Below are positions 47,186-60,991 of a stretch of DNA of 64,000 bases, piece by piece. Position 1 is the stretch's first letter. Every line of letters begins with the position of its first letter. Below the pieces are notes generated by a model, which did not search any database, was not told where the DNA came from, and was given only the letters and a program-made list of their open reading frames with translations. The stretch comes from Fennellomyces sp. T-0311. Its lineage: Eukaryota; Mucoromycota; Mucoromycetes; Mucorales; Lichtheimiaceae. The position numbers and the translations under genes are program-made. Where the stretch lies: positions 434,001 through 498,000 of the forward strand of contig JALLLT010000011.1 in assembly GCA_025266875.1 (NCBI GenBank). Direction: 5' to 3'.

Positions 47186-47819
47186 ATATGAATGTCGTAT
47201 TTATTAGAAATATAGAGCGCCAGCATTCTTCAAAATAAAAGCATACTCGATATTAGTGTACAGTTCAACATGAACACGCGGCCGTGTCGACTTCTGGTAT
47301 TCGAATTGTTGGATGCACAACTCTAAATTATAAGACATGTTGTATAGTCGCAAAGGGGTTACTTAAAGGGGGTATGCACCAAAATTAACCGTAATATGTC
47401 CATCTTGGTAACCTGCCCAGGAAGCCAATGCTATGTGCTTATCTACAATGTCCGGCTAAATGTATGTATGGAAATGAATGTCACCGATACTCTTTCTTAC
47501 CATGGCTTTCATCATCGATACGCAAAGGCATCCACCCTTCATTAATAACGAAGGTGCATCTGGAAAACTAATTTAGAGTTGGATTGTTTATATGGGTTAC
47601 CAGTCAGCATTCTAGTATGCAGGGCAGATCAGGCTCATTCTCTTAACAGTCGAGAATGAGAGGAAATCGAGAGCTGGCGCACTTTTATATAGATCGACAT
47701 CGCTATGAGCCAACGAAACACTTCTTTGCTTACCTCCTTTCTGTTGCTTGGAATGCAAATTTTAGGGACTCCATTGCTGTTATTTATCTTTCTTTTCTTC
47801 TACCTTAAGCGTTAATATC
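47186..47819. other. Intergenic region between ARO2 and PX gene
   Basis: 634 nt with the ARO2 3' UTR (AATAAA-like motif near 47235) and the PX gene promoter, which ends in a pyrimidine-rich stretch. No other gene seen. Confidence 0.55.
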
Positions 47820-49025
47820 ATGAGCTATCACTTTATACGCAGTGCAGCCGTCCGTTCTTACGAATGCCGAGGAAAGGAAACCTGGTTTCAACTACAGGTA
47901 TCCCCGGTCGATGAGCCTGTGTACAGAATTTACAGACGTTACGACGACTTTTTGCGACTCGACGCCCAACTAGATAATATTTACGCAACTGAAGTCGCTC
48001 ATTCGCAAACAACCCCCGACTTTGCGCATGAAACATGCCACAGTAACAGCCGCCGACGTGTTTTGTCATACAGCAATCGACTGTGCGAAACTAGTTGTTC
48101 ATCGGCAACAGCGGTGGATCACACGCAGATATCGTTGCCAAGTTTGCGCAGCCATCGTCCAGCACAAGAGATTTATTGGCTGGCAAACAAGCGCGCCAAA
48201 CGTAAATGGCAGCAACAGCATATTGATCGATACTTGTCACGGCTTTTCGCAATGCCGCTCGACGTCAGTCAATCGCCTGTCGTTTTGCGATTTTTAAACT
48301 ACCAGCCTTATCGCTATTATCATTATACAAAGTCATTGCCACCTACACCACCCACCATACGTCGTCGTCGGTTATCCGATACATCACATCCGCTTTCGAC
48401 AAATGCTTCGCCCTTCTTACCATCAAGTGATGAACGACAAACAGGAGAAAGTACAGCTGTCTCATCATCAGCGAACGTCACTTTAAAAGCCGACGACAAC
48501 AATAAAAGCACGCGAACAATTTCTCGGTCTGTAACGCTCATCCCGCAACACCCTCCGTCCTTTATTCATAGCTGGAACGATGATACTATCCAGATATTCC
48601 TTTTCCTCAGCCCACGTGTATTCATCACTGTGCGCGTCCATCGTCGTGCCACACTCGATGAACTTCGCAGTGCACTCGACAAGGAACTCACTCAAAGTGG
48701 CCTCGACCCCTTGCCATCACCATCCGTTCTTGCTTATCATCATGTCAGCCGTTCCGATCGACAAGGCGCACTGTATACCCTAACATTGAACTGTTCAGAG
48801 CCATGGTTAGACCAGGATACCCTGATGACGCTGGCATCAGCAAGAAATCTTGCATTGTTCTCAAAAGCCGCAAACTATGTACCACCCCCAGTGACCCAGA
48901 GCGACCAACATCGGATACAGCAAGGCATTGTCCTATTGATAGCATCCGATGTTGATTTAGAGACTGCTATGAATGGCAAGTGGCGACGGCTCGATTATGT
49001 TACGTTGACATGTCTCGCATGGTAG
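47820..49025 (+). CDS. Single-exon PX-domain protein with a C-terminal PB1-like region
   Basis: Intronless, 401 aa. Residues 1-55 look like the start of a phosphoinositide-binding PX domain (ETWFQLQVS, then the RIYRRYDDFLRLDAQL block that carries the Arg of the binding pocket). A Ser/Arg-rich insert of about 65 residues separates it from the closing helices (RKWQQQHIDRYLSRLFAMPL, SPVVLRFLNY), so the domain is extended. A Ser/Thr linker leads to a region IQIFLFLSPRVFITVRVHRR with TLDELRSALDKEL, which resembles a PB1 fold. PX plus PB1 occurs in Bem1 and p40phox, but the SH3 domains of those proteins are absent. Function unknown. Confidence 0.75.
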   Translation: MSYHFIRSAAVRSYECRGKETWFQLQVSPVDEPVYRIYRRYDDFLRLDAQLDNIYATEVAHSQTTPDFAHETCHSNSRRRVLSYSNRLCETSCSSATAVDHTQISLPSLRSHRPAQEIYWLANKRAKRKWQQQHIDRYLSRLFAMPLDVSQSPVVLRFLNYQPYRYYHYTKSLPPTPPTIRRRRLSDTSHPLSTNASPFLPSSDERQTGESTAVSSSANVTLKADDNNKSTRTISRSVTLIPQHPPSFIHSWNDDTIQIFLFLSPRVFITVRVHRRATLDELRSALDKELTQSGLDPLPSPSVLAYHHVSRSDRQGALYTLTLNCSEPWLDQDTLMTLASARNLALFSKAANYVPPPVTQSDQHRIQQGIVLLIASDVDLETAMNGKWRRLDYVTLTCLAW

Positions 49026-49359
49026 ATAAAAAAAACTGCTTTTATTTTTTCCATAAACGAAAAAGAAACCAACCGTTGCTAGCGAACAATCAAATGTTGT
49101 CAAGTCGCCGCACTTTTTGACCCACCAGCAACCTTATTCATATAATTGAAATACCCACGACAATATGAAAAGAAAATAAAGGACAGAGAGATTAGTAATG
49201 GAGTAAGCATGTTGATTGTGTGCATCATAAGAGGGGCATTTGACAGTACCCTTCAGCCTAGACACATTCTTTTTTTCTTCTACAAAGCAAATGATAAGTT
49301 GATAAAGAGAGAATAATAGAGAGATGAGACCGCTTTTAGGTCGTTGACAAAGAGCCGCC
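49026..49359. other. Convergent 3' region
   Basis: 334 nt between the convergent PX and SERF genes. AT-rich, with no coding signal. Confidence 0.6.
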
Positions 49360-49711
49360 TTATTTCTTTCCTGATTGAGCTTCCTCCTTTTTCGCTGCTG
49401 CTGCTTCTTGTTTGGCACGCATAATGGCAGCATCACTATTCAAAGAGAAAAAAACGTCATCGGTTTCCAATTGCATTGAATCTGAACAGGATGGAGCACG
49501 GTAACATACCTTTCTTTCTTTTGGGTCACGGTCATGCCCTTGAGATCGGTCTTGCCTTTACTCTGCTTTTGCTGCTTCTTCATATTCTTGGCACGGGCAA
49601 GTTCACGCTGGTTACCACCTACAATAAAGCTATATTGTTACTTTTCTGTCCATCGCTTGAGCAGATGTCGGGTGCTTTTGTATGGAAAGCAATTGCCCAC
49701 GTACGAGTCAT
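49360..49711 (-). CDS. SERF: SERF/4F5 family small protein
   Basis: Tiny, highly charged protein of the SERF (4F5) family, 63 aa. Human SERF promotes amyloid aggregation and binds RNA. Three exons: 49711-49705, 49618-49510, 49435-49360. The body reads GGNQRELARAKNMKKQQKQS and ends AAAAKKEEAQSGKK. The second exon begins in mid-codon; joining it to the 7-nt sequence ATGACTC, immediately followed by a perfect GTACGT donor at 49704, yields MTRGNQREL, the conserved start of the family. Without this micro-exon there is no start codon. Introns are 86 and 74 nt. Confidence 0.9.
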
Positions 49712-50401
49712 GATTTTTTGTCGAAAAAGAAAAAAGTTGTGTGTTGTCCTCTCGCAGCATCTTCATTTCAGTCGGTATTTCAACTGAGGTCTATGAGAGA
49801 TCTGTGGATGTGCTGCCGTCACACGCCAATAATACCTCAGGAGATGAGATTCCATGCATACCAAAGCAGGCGCAGGGAATACCTTTCTCCACCTCTATGC
49901 TATAATAGATACCTACAGTGATCACAGCTCAACCACGGCTTACACCTGTTTACAGCTACCATTCAGGACCGTTAGTTGAAGACTTTCATGAATAGCAATG
50001 CTTGGTAAGTAGTGTAGTGGAACTTTGTTCAAAAGATTTAGTAATTGTATGGCATATGTATGAGTATACTTGCTTCGTATTGTATGCGGAACGGACATAC
50101 TATGATTATCTCTCACGGAGTGGTATTGTGTGGAATATTGAAATGGTTGGCGTTTCAGCGACCATGAAACTTTAACGCAATTTAATCATTTTAAAGCTGT
50201 ATATTTGGTTCATTTTTCATGGAATTGACCTCATGAAAAGTCATGTTTCAATGAAATGTGTTCTTTTGGGCACTGACAACAACTTGTTGCTATGGTAACG
50301 ATGTAACCAAACAACTCCGAAATAGGAATAAGTGGCTTGGACCCATGGGTGGTTGAAGGGAACTGAGACTTGTGGCGGTTCAAGCAATAACTTTTGGTGC
50401 C
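49712..50401. other. Divergent intergenic region between SERF and mitochondrial uL10 genes
   Basis: 690 nt holding two divergent promoters. It contains a hairpin with an 8-bp stem at 50214-50239 and an RFX-like inverted motif at 50286-50299. No further gene. Confidence 0.55.
50286..50299. promoter_or_regulatory. RFX X-box-like motif
   Basis: GTTGCTATGGTAAC is an imperfect palindrome close to the RFX-family X-box (GTNRCC, short spacer, RGYAAC). It lies 103 nt upstream of the uL10m ATG. Pattern match only. Confidence 0.3.
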
Positions 50402-51157
50402 ATGTCACTTCGAACAGGTATTTCAGCCTTTATATGCCAGTGACCGACGACATTAAACGTGTTAGAAAAATATAGCCGCATGCTCGCTTACGCGAGGAAT
50501 AAATCGCGCTCCTTCATATACGACGTTGTCAACTGTCCGACAATGTAAGAACAGAACGTGTTTCGGAATGTACCTTATTCTAAATGAAAAGCGTATATAG
50601 ATGCCACTGAGGCGCCTTCAAAGAAAAAAACCGTCGCCCACCCCCCTCGCCGCACCTATCTTCACCAGCAATACGAATCCATCATTTCCAATGATCGTGT
50701 CATGTTTGTATTCCAGCATAACAACTTGACTGTCAAAGAGTTTACAACCCTTCGACAAGAGTTGGCACAACTGGAAGCACCTACGAAACTGACTGTCTTG
50801 CGTTCCGGTGTCTTCAACTCAGTACTGCGATCGACCAAATATGCTAATTTGGAACCCCTTGTCTCTGGTGGTCCAGCTTGCGTACTTCACACCAACATTG
50901 ACGATACCAAACATCCTGGCGTCCTCAAAAAAGCAATGCAAATCATCAACAAGAACAAAAAGTTGACGCTTCTCGGCGGAAAAGTGGACAATACCTTGCT
51001 TACTCACGCCGATGCCAATAAGGTCGTCGATTTGCCCGGCATATCCCAACTGCAAGCCGAGTTGCTCGGTGTTTTGGAATCACCTGGTAGAAAGCTGTTG
51101 GGCACTTTGGATTCACCTGCACGACAATTACATAGCGTTTTGGATAGACGAGAATAA
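50402..51157 (+). CDS. MRPL10: Mitochondrial large ribosomal subunit protein uL10m
   Basis: Three exons: 50402-50417, 50476-50544, 50601-51157, 213 aa. The third exon encodes the ribosomal body (VMFVFQHNNLTVKEFTTLR, then NKNKKLTLLGGKVDN and the helical end QAELLGVLESPGRKLLGTL), matching uL10m (yeast MRPL11). Its frame lacks an upstream ATG. Two short exons joined by GTATTT and GTAAGA donors give MSLRTAACSLTRGINRAPSY with downstream VRQYATEA, a basic, Ser-rich, acid-free presequence with a plausible cleavage area. The first coding exon is 16 nt. The chain of phases is exact. Confidence 0.85.
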
Positions 51158-51325
51158 GGGATTCGTTTGAGTAGATGTTTAATCTGGTTAGATTATGCGT
51201 ACATATAAAACAAGTAAAATGATAGAGAATTAATGTAAAAAGCAGGAAAAAACGAAAAGAACGTGTGATATATGAAAAAAAAATATCTACATTTTCCTCT
51301 GTATTAACAGGAATGAAGTGGGCAT

Positions 51326-52616
51326 TTAATATGCAAACGTAAAGACTAGAGCAGCTAGTGACGCTGCCATGTACTGATTTGAAGGAAGAATGTTGCCATT
51401 GCTGCTCACCCCAGCAGTGCCTAGACCATTTTCATCAAGCACACCTGATTTTGGATGGGCTACGCGCGACTTGCAAATAAAAGAATTGCCTTTGATCACT
51501 CCTCCTTTGAGATGGGTCACTGCGTCACACGAAAACTTGTCACTGGTAGTCTGAATATTCATACCGCCACGAACCTATTCAATGGATTCGTTAGAGCTCT
51601 TAATCCAATTCGATAACGTATGACTTACATCCTGGAGACGAGGCAGCTTGATTTCGTCAAAGGAGCCGGTCAGATCAAGGGAACCATCAATTTCTTCCAG
51701 ATTTGAAAACGCTTCGATATGAGCGAGTTGGGTATTATTACTGATAGATAAGGCACCACCCAGACGCCTCAGTTCTGGGACTTCGAGTTTTTCAAGCTGA
51801 TTATTATTTGATAAGGTTAGAGTGCCACCAACAACGGTAATATTGGATAACTCCAAGCTAGGGAACTTGTTGGAAATAAACGACAGGTCCCCGTTCACCT
51901 TTTCCAAGCTCTGCAGTGAGACACTAGCCAGATTACGGAAAGAGCCTTGTTGAAGCGAACGTAGATGAGATACCTATTTTTTCTGTGTTAATCGAGGAAT
52001 GATCCATGAATATATCATTACATACATCCAGAGTAAGATAAGGTGAATTCTCGGAGATTGCTAGTGAATTTGTGATCTCAGAAAGGTTTCGAGCGGCTAG
52101 ATTCCTCAGGTAAATGTTGTTGTCGATCACTATTTCATCGGCCCGATCCATATTCAAGCCTTCGAGACGCGTAATCGTTGTATCCGAAACGGTGATCTTG
52201 GATACTTGGGATAAGCCTGACGGGAACGTGATTTCAGGTAGTGCTGGATGAACGGTCACTTCAAAGGATCGTGCCGCTGCCAATGAGGGCAAATCTAGTT
52301 TGTTGAGAACCTTGTTGTTTTCGAGTTTGAGTCCATTAACAGCTTCGAGCTGCGGGAATGATAGTCGCGCTAATCCTTCATTGTTGAGAACGTTAATGTC
52401 TCCGTTGACTTGGGTTACACCAAGGAGACTAAGATCGGCGCCGGATGCCTTGTCGATGGAAATGCTGCCAGTATACTGTTTGCACGACTTGATCTGATCA
52501 AGATCAACTTGGGATTGCACTTGGATGTCTCCCGAGCAACTGGACTGCGCAAACGCGTTGCCAAGGGCAACAAGGTAACCAAAGAGACAGAAGGGAACAC
52601 GACGATCTATGTGCAT
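51326..52616 (-). CDS. ECM33: Ecm33/Sps2-like GPI-anchored cell-wall protein
   Basis: Three exons: 52616-52026, 51973-51629, 51574-51326, 394 aa. A signal peptide (CLFGYLVALGNAFAQ) is followed by receptor L-domain-type beta-helix repeats with regularly spaced Leu and Asn: TGSISIDKASGADLSLL, LSFPQLEAVNGLKLENNK, LGGALSISNNTQL and IDGSLDLTGS. The C-terminus is a small-residue linker followed by a hydrophobic tail (YMAASLAALVFTFAY), typical of GPI attachment. Ecm33 family proteins maintain cell-wall integrity in fungi. The protein ends as in family members, but with a shorter Ser/Thr-rich stem. The ATG at 52616-52614 immediately precedes the signal peptide. Confidence 0.9.
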
Positions 52617-55107
<2,491 letters not shown>

Positions 55108-55421
55108 GCTTTAAATGAAGCACACATAAAAGTATTCAAGTAGCAGTAGCCAAACTTATACTTTCTCAGTTCCATGATCCGAACACGATCTTTTACTGAT
55201 AGCAATTTTGGTCGGCATTCGTTGTCTTTCGTGTGTGGTGCTTCTTGCTGCCAGGTTGCAGCTGTTTTCCTAAAGCCGTACAATTGCAGGGTTGATGAAA
55301 GCAACGGATCATCCAATATGTATTTATTGAGAACGATGACAGTTGGATAACCAATTATTACTTTTACAATATCGATTCCGTAACATTTACATTATATCGG
55401 CAAGTACACGTGTGCGTATAT
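55108..55421. other. Convergent 3' region between PAB1 and QNS1
   Basis: 314 nt between two stops. AT-rich, no gene supported. Confidence 0.6.
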
Positions 55422-58025
55422 TTACGAGCTAGTCGATGCTTCTGACTTCTCCAAATGTTCAGCAGCTTTGTCGATACGGCTGAACTGCCACTTCCATGAA
55501 GCGTTGTACAAGAACGGTCGCAGGTCAAAACGATTATCATCGGGGCTGTATCCTTCTGCATGATACGATGGCGTGATAGTCGTCATCTTGTGTCGATTGA
55601 TTGAGTAATAAAAGAAGAAACGTTTGACCTTGGCTGCAATCTACGTAAATATGGATTCTTGAGTTTTCCCATCACATGTATCATAATATTTTTCATCATT
55701 ACCTCAGTGGGTTTAAGGTGCTGACCCCATTCATGTACCAGCTTGTAAAACATGGAGAACGGACCGCATCGTTCAACTTTGCGCAATCGACCGTACTGGG
55801 ACAATTCATTATACGACATGCCCATATCGACTTCATCCGACTGTACATAATCTTCTGTAATTGGTTCCAATTCGGCCGTTGGGGTGGCATCCAAAAACTC
55901 GTTTAGAATATCCATCTTGAACTCATCTCTGGCATATGCAATAAAGCGCTTCAAATCCGTCTTACTAATGGCACCAATAGGGTTAACATCTGCGCTGCTG
56001 CAGTCGTATTTTGTCAGATAACCGCGAAGACTTTCATCAACGTTGGCGCTTCCCAAGACAAGTAAGCCACCTTCCTTGGATCGGCACCAAGGCATGAGCT
56101 GTGCAAAGAGATATGCGAGTAGCATTCTGAGTCGAGCTTGAATGTTTTGCAACGCAAGGTTCTCGGTATTGGATCCGCCATGAACTCGATACCGGGGTGT
56201 TTTACCAGTAATCAACGAAAATAGGCTATGGATTGCCGTGACCACGGTATCCATGTTCAAGTCGGTATGGTAACTGCCTATCACCTTTGCAAGATTCTTG
56301 GCACGCGTGCGTGTTTCGTCACTCGAGTTGGATGTGCCCATGTAGCAGGTGTAAAATATTTGGTTGGCAAATTGAGCAGGATCAGTTGGAACATAATCCT
56401 TGTCTCCACCAGCCAAGCGACAAGCATCTGCAATAACCTGAGCGTTTCCTGCGGCAGCCTCCTTGACAACCAAACGGCACATGGATGCTACAATGACTGC
56501 AGTTGCACAACTGTCGATACCACCGCTGAGAGGTAAAAAGTAACCGGCTGTCTTGGATCGACGAAGGTAATCCCACAACCAACAGGCTGGACCCAATGCA
56601 ATTTCTTCCTCTGGAGAGTGATAGAAAGGAGCACGTGGTTTGCTGGGAACAAGGTGCGTATCCGAATCCATGTTTGGATGAGACAGTTCAAAGTCGACGT
56701 CTTGACGTTCGTAAGCTGGCGTATGCACGGCTTGGATACCACGACTAGCGACACGGCTTCTGAACGAGCGCACATCCTCCAAATCAATAGTGGCAGTGAC
56801 GACTTCCTATGAAAGGTACTTAGCGTGTTTTTTCTGTGGATATAAAATTAGCAATATTACCACATCATGAAGTGAGAATTGCGATCCTTGAGCAATGATT
56901 TCACCGTTCATAACAACCATAGCACAACCATCATAGTACAATCGATCACCGTCGCAGCCTTGCTGGTTGGCATACAGATAGATACCACCAGCCTGGATAC
57001 TTTGAATTAGTTTATCAAAACTCGGCCAAAACAGCACTGCATACCTTTGCGGTGGCGGCCTTAATCAGGTCAATACGCGTATCAAGTTTGCGAAGTTCGT
57101 GGTGACTACCACTACTGTTTGTAAAAATTTCGACGCCATCAAGGCCCATCGAAATATGAGGGCTGCAAAGTTCAAATGTCACTATACCGTCATTGTTGCT
57201 TCATACTCATGGGAATACAAACCTTTGGGGGGTAAACAGTTCCTCACATGTCTCGCAGCCAATACATGTGTCCAGGGTGCTCACAACAGTATCACCGAAC
57301 GGAACAGTGGTCTACACTTTTCATCAATCCCAGGCCAGACACACTCCATTGTGTAACTTACTTGGCTGGTGATATTCTGGATCATGCGGGGCAAATAGTG
57401 CTTCTCAACCTTTCTTGGGACCCAAGGCGTAAAGAAGCGCAGTTCGCGATAGTTTCCGTCGTTGGCGAGGGAGATTTTTGGACGGATCAAGACGATCTTG
57501 CCATTGCATACGATCACTCGGCAGTTGTACTTTACTGTCTTATGCATGACGGGCCTAACAATCATATGTAAGAAAGTCCCATTCTGAAGGCCGGATTCTT
57601 TCTTACATGCCAATATCCAAAATCATGTCCCTGGCTTCTTCGCTCTTGAGGATCTCGGCAAGAACTTCCCAGCAGTGCAAATATGTGTCGCCTTTGAAAA
57701 AAAAATCAGTGTCAACAATAACAAAATGCAGCTTACTAATACCTTCAAGAAAATGGTCATAGCAACCGTAACCACTGCTTTAGTGTTAGACAAACTTCAA
57801 ACAAACGTATAGCTTAGCCATACCTCACTTCAAGTTCCGGTCCAACGCGTAGTTTTGCACCCTTGGCTTTGGCAATTCTAATACTTTCAAGAATACGTTC
57901 GAGATTTCCTTCAAAATCAAGCGCCCATTGATTGAGCGAGCATGTTGCTACGGTGATTCTTGAAATTTTCTTTGAGCCATTTCTGATCGCATGTCCAAAA
58001 AAAAATCAACGTACAAATGACCCAT
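55422..58025 (-). CDS. QNS1: Glutamine-dependent NAD(+) synthetase Qns1
   Basis: Converts deamido-NAD to NAD with ATP and glutamine. Ten exons on the minus strand: 58025-58015, 57958-57824, 57774-57743, 57691-57607, 57554-57362, 57311-57223, 57162-57045, 56992-56861, 56806-55703, 55640-55422, 705 aa, close to the 714 of yeast. The first exon is only 11 nt: it joins as [20 protein letters not shown], matching the family start. The N-terminal nitrilase/glutaminase domain has GPELEVSGYGC (catalytic Glu), KYNCRVIV and [15 protein letters not shown] (nucleophile Cys). The C-terminal synthetase shows the ATP-pyrophosphatase loop [13 protein letters not shown] and [14 protein letters not shown]. The donor GTTTGT of one intron (57222) is non-optimal. 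Ends in a shared C-terminal tail rich in Ser. Confidence 0.96.
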
Positions 58026-58738
58026 TTAGAGAAAATATGTAGTGGGCAAAGAGCTCACCTGACCGCGTCCGATTCGATGATCTCCGATAAAGCTTTTCAT
58101 CAAAACGCCAGAACCTTTGACATCGGGTCTTTTCGCTGTTTGTGGTTCACGGGAACAAATGGTTACAGCAATGGCTTAGCGACCATCATATCAACTAGAC
58201 GCCAACGGGTACCGTCTATTGCTTTAATAGTAAGTTGCTTCTATCGCAAAATGAAAAACGACGACATAGGGCTCAGGTGCAAGGGTTTGTAATGCATCCA
58301 CATGGCATTTGTACTTGCGGCAGTGATGTAAAGGCAAACTGATCCCCCCTATCAGCGAATGAATATCTATCTTCGGCAATACTCTAGATCTCGGGCAGAG
58401 GCATAATACTAGATACACTGTTATGACGTAAAAAGACACCGATAACTTTTCTAAGTATGCCGGTGTGTGGTATGAAACAGGAGCACATTCATGGTTCGCT
58501 CATAGCGGCTTGCTTTACCATTGGAAGACCGCCGTCGCGATCGATGACGAGCTAGTTGGAGACATTTGCCGTGTCAGGCCAGAACGGCGAACCAATGGAA
58601 CAAATGGAGCACGATGGATACTCTTCGAAACCCCCTAACTGTTGGTGATACTCGATCACGGCTATCTACCATTCGGAGTTTACTTGGCTTCCAGAAAAAT
58701 ACAGGCGTTCAGCTAACTAAACTATTTTTTCTCCAGCT
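58026..58738. other. Intergenic region upstream of QNS1
   Basis: 713 nt upstream of QNS1. Short frames on both strands without domain. The next recognisable sequence is the nuclease-like relic. Confidence 0.5.
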
Positions 58739-59290
58739 TCAAGCTGGTTGGGGCAGCGAACGAGAACACGAGCTACACCGAAGGGATTTCCATGTTGGGA
58801 TTGATTTGGTATGGGTCTTGTGGATTTCTCCTGAACGCCGGCAGCGTGTGTTGTCCTTTGAAATATCGATGGACAGCCCTCTAATTGCGATGTTAAAGGC
58901 CGCGGCGTCATCTCTTCCATAGGTACTGTTTCGATGGCAAGGGCAACGGATGTTCGTACACCTCAGTGCGCCATTTACAGTCTTCAGTTCGCCTTCTCGA
59001 CGGTACTTATGCAGCAGCTTCATTGAGCTCAAGCATACGGGACATGCGTGTTCCTTTTTGCTGTTCAGGATTTGTGCAAGAGTTGTCGATGTTTGGGTTG
59101 CTCCGAGACCGCTTCTCTTCAAAGCCTTCATGACTTTGGTGAGGTTCTCTCTTCCCGGAATACGTTCTGCCAAATGCCTGGTTGCGTCCTCAAGCCGTTA
59201 TGCAGAAAGTTGTATGGTGTCGATTTGAAGATTGCTGGCAGAAGTGAAGCGAGTTGCACTGTAGTTAGCATCCATTATGGTGAACGGAGT
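58739..59290 (-). pseudogene. Fanzor/TnpB-like transposon nuclease, C-terminal relic
   Basis: On the minus strand, from 59173 down to 58739, an open frame of 144 codons shows a zinc-ribbon pattern HACPVC, then ALRCTNIRCPCHR, directly followed by YGRDDAAAFNIA. A Cys-rich ribbon followed by RD-x-AAxNI is the C-terminal signature of TnpB and its eukaryotic relatives (Fanzor), where the Asp belongs to the third RuvC motif. The frame continues upstream towards 59290 but is interrupted by a stop near 59213, and no RuvC-I/II part, REC or wedge domain was recognised. No terminal inverted repeats were found. Probably a decayed copy; family call from motif spacing only. Confidence 0.45.
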
Positions 59291-60991
59291 GGAAGAAAGA
59301 GAGAGGAGGATGGTAAAGCTGTGTTTTTCCCACCTTCTTGTTTTCTTCGCTGCAACTCTGACACAACTTCCTGGCGTCCATTCTCAATTCCAACCCTGCA
59401 ATGTTTACTTCGGCTGTCAACCGATGGGATCGTTACACAGTGCGTGCCATTGTCTTCATGCAGCTACCCTTTGCTTGCTTCCAGAATTGACGACTGCCTT
59501 TCCATATATCACACACCACCTCTGCTCTTTTCACATCAGTGCTACCCCATGATGTCATGTATACGCAACAGCATCCCGTACCCCACATAACAGTTTACCA
59601 CCGCTTTCCATTGATTGATTGTAACTTTTCTATCAGCAGTCCCTATCGTTTCCTTTTCTATGCAAGAAACGTCATATCTCCTACCGCAACTGGCCAGTAG
59701 CTTTTGCGGTGCAGTACAATAAAGAATAGCGACATGGATGAAACGAGGAACTCACTAGCTCATACGAAGACTCCATTCAACGATTTCCTCATCTGGCTTG
59801 AACTCAGTGATACAGATTCATCGACTCCACCCAGCCAGCACTTTCGAGAACGGACCCCCACGCTCTCTTTCTTTCCTCTTGTTCACCAGATTCACCAAAC
59901 TTTCACTCTTAATTTTAACCCTCTGCCGCATGGGTTTTTTTCTCTACTCTCATCGAGATCGGGCAGAGCGGGAATGCGAATAGCGATGCGCTTCAAGTCA
60001 TATTACTTTTGTAAAACTATACTAAAATATTGTTTGATCCAGACAGTTTGTAAACCGTACACGATGGTTACCAGACGATGCACTGCTCTCCCAGCTGATC
60101 CCGCACCTACCTCGCAGCCGCACTAGCTGCTATGATCAACTTCACAAAGCCGATCTATGGCAGCGCCTGCACCACAGACCGGCCCTGACAATCTTAGTCA
60201 TGCAATAAACTAAAGGAAAAAAAGGAATAAGTCAAACGCTATGCGTTGCTTTTTCCTCTGAAAAATTGACACATAATTACTTCTCTTCTAAATACAGAGA
60301 TGTCACGCTTTTTAATGAAGCATTTACAAAACTTATAACAGGAGGGTCATCTTCATTAGCATTATAATCGTGTACCAATGAATTTAATGACGCTAATGGT
60401 GCAGAAACGTAAAAATTTGTGCTCTTGTTTATATTAATCTTCCTATTACATTGCTTTTTTATGGTAATCTTTTTCAACATTCCTCACTTCACATTGGCCG
60501 TTTTTTTATATCTACTGAAACAGCGTAGCATTTCCTAAATTTATTCTTCTTCTCAAATAATAAATGCTACATACACCCCTTCGTTTCATTAGAGATCATA
60601 ACCTTTTTTTGCCTCTGTTTTTTTGCCTCTATTTTGTTGGCATGGCAACCAAAAGCGTGACAGACACCCAGCCAGCCGTATCGACCAATCCCTAAAGACT
60701 TTTCAAACTCCGTTAGAACGCCTAAAAAGGTGAGCCGGTGTGGGCGTTCGAGCACGAGCGGTATTGGTCCACTGAATTTATGCGGATATTGAAGAATGAA
60801 TCCAAATACACTGGGCCATAGCGCAAGAGGGCGATCAGCATAAAAGGTCAGAGATAAATTCCGATGCGAGATTAGCTTTTTATTGGCTCCAGAAACAGGT
60901 TAACTATGAGGTCCAGCCAACGGAAACTTTCCCCTTTCTCCACTTTGCCAATCTTTGAATGATGCCACACAATCCACCAGACTGCTTCGCC
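59291..60991. other. Gene-poor region between the nuclease relic and HSF gene
   Basis: 1.7 kb with short frames. It may contain the lost 5' part of the nuclease element. No gene supported. Confidence 0.45.

Noticed and set aside
59048..59590. 180-codon plus-strand frame opposite the nuclease relic
   Set aside because: Overlaps the relic in antisense; no family, cysteine and serine rich without order.
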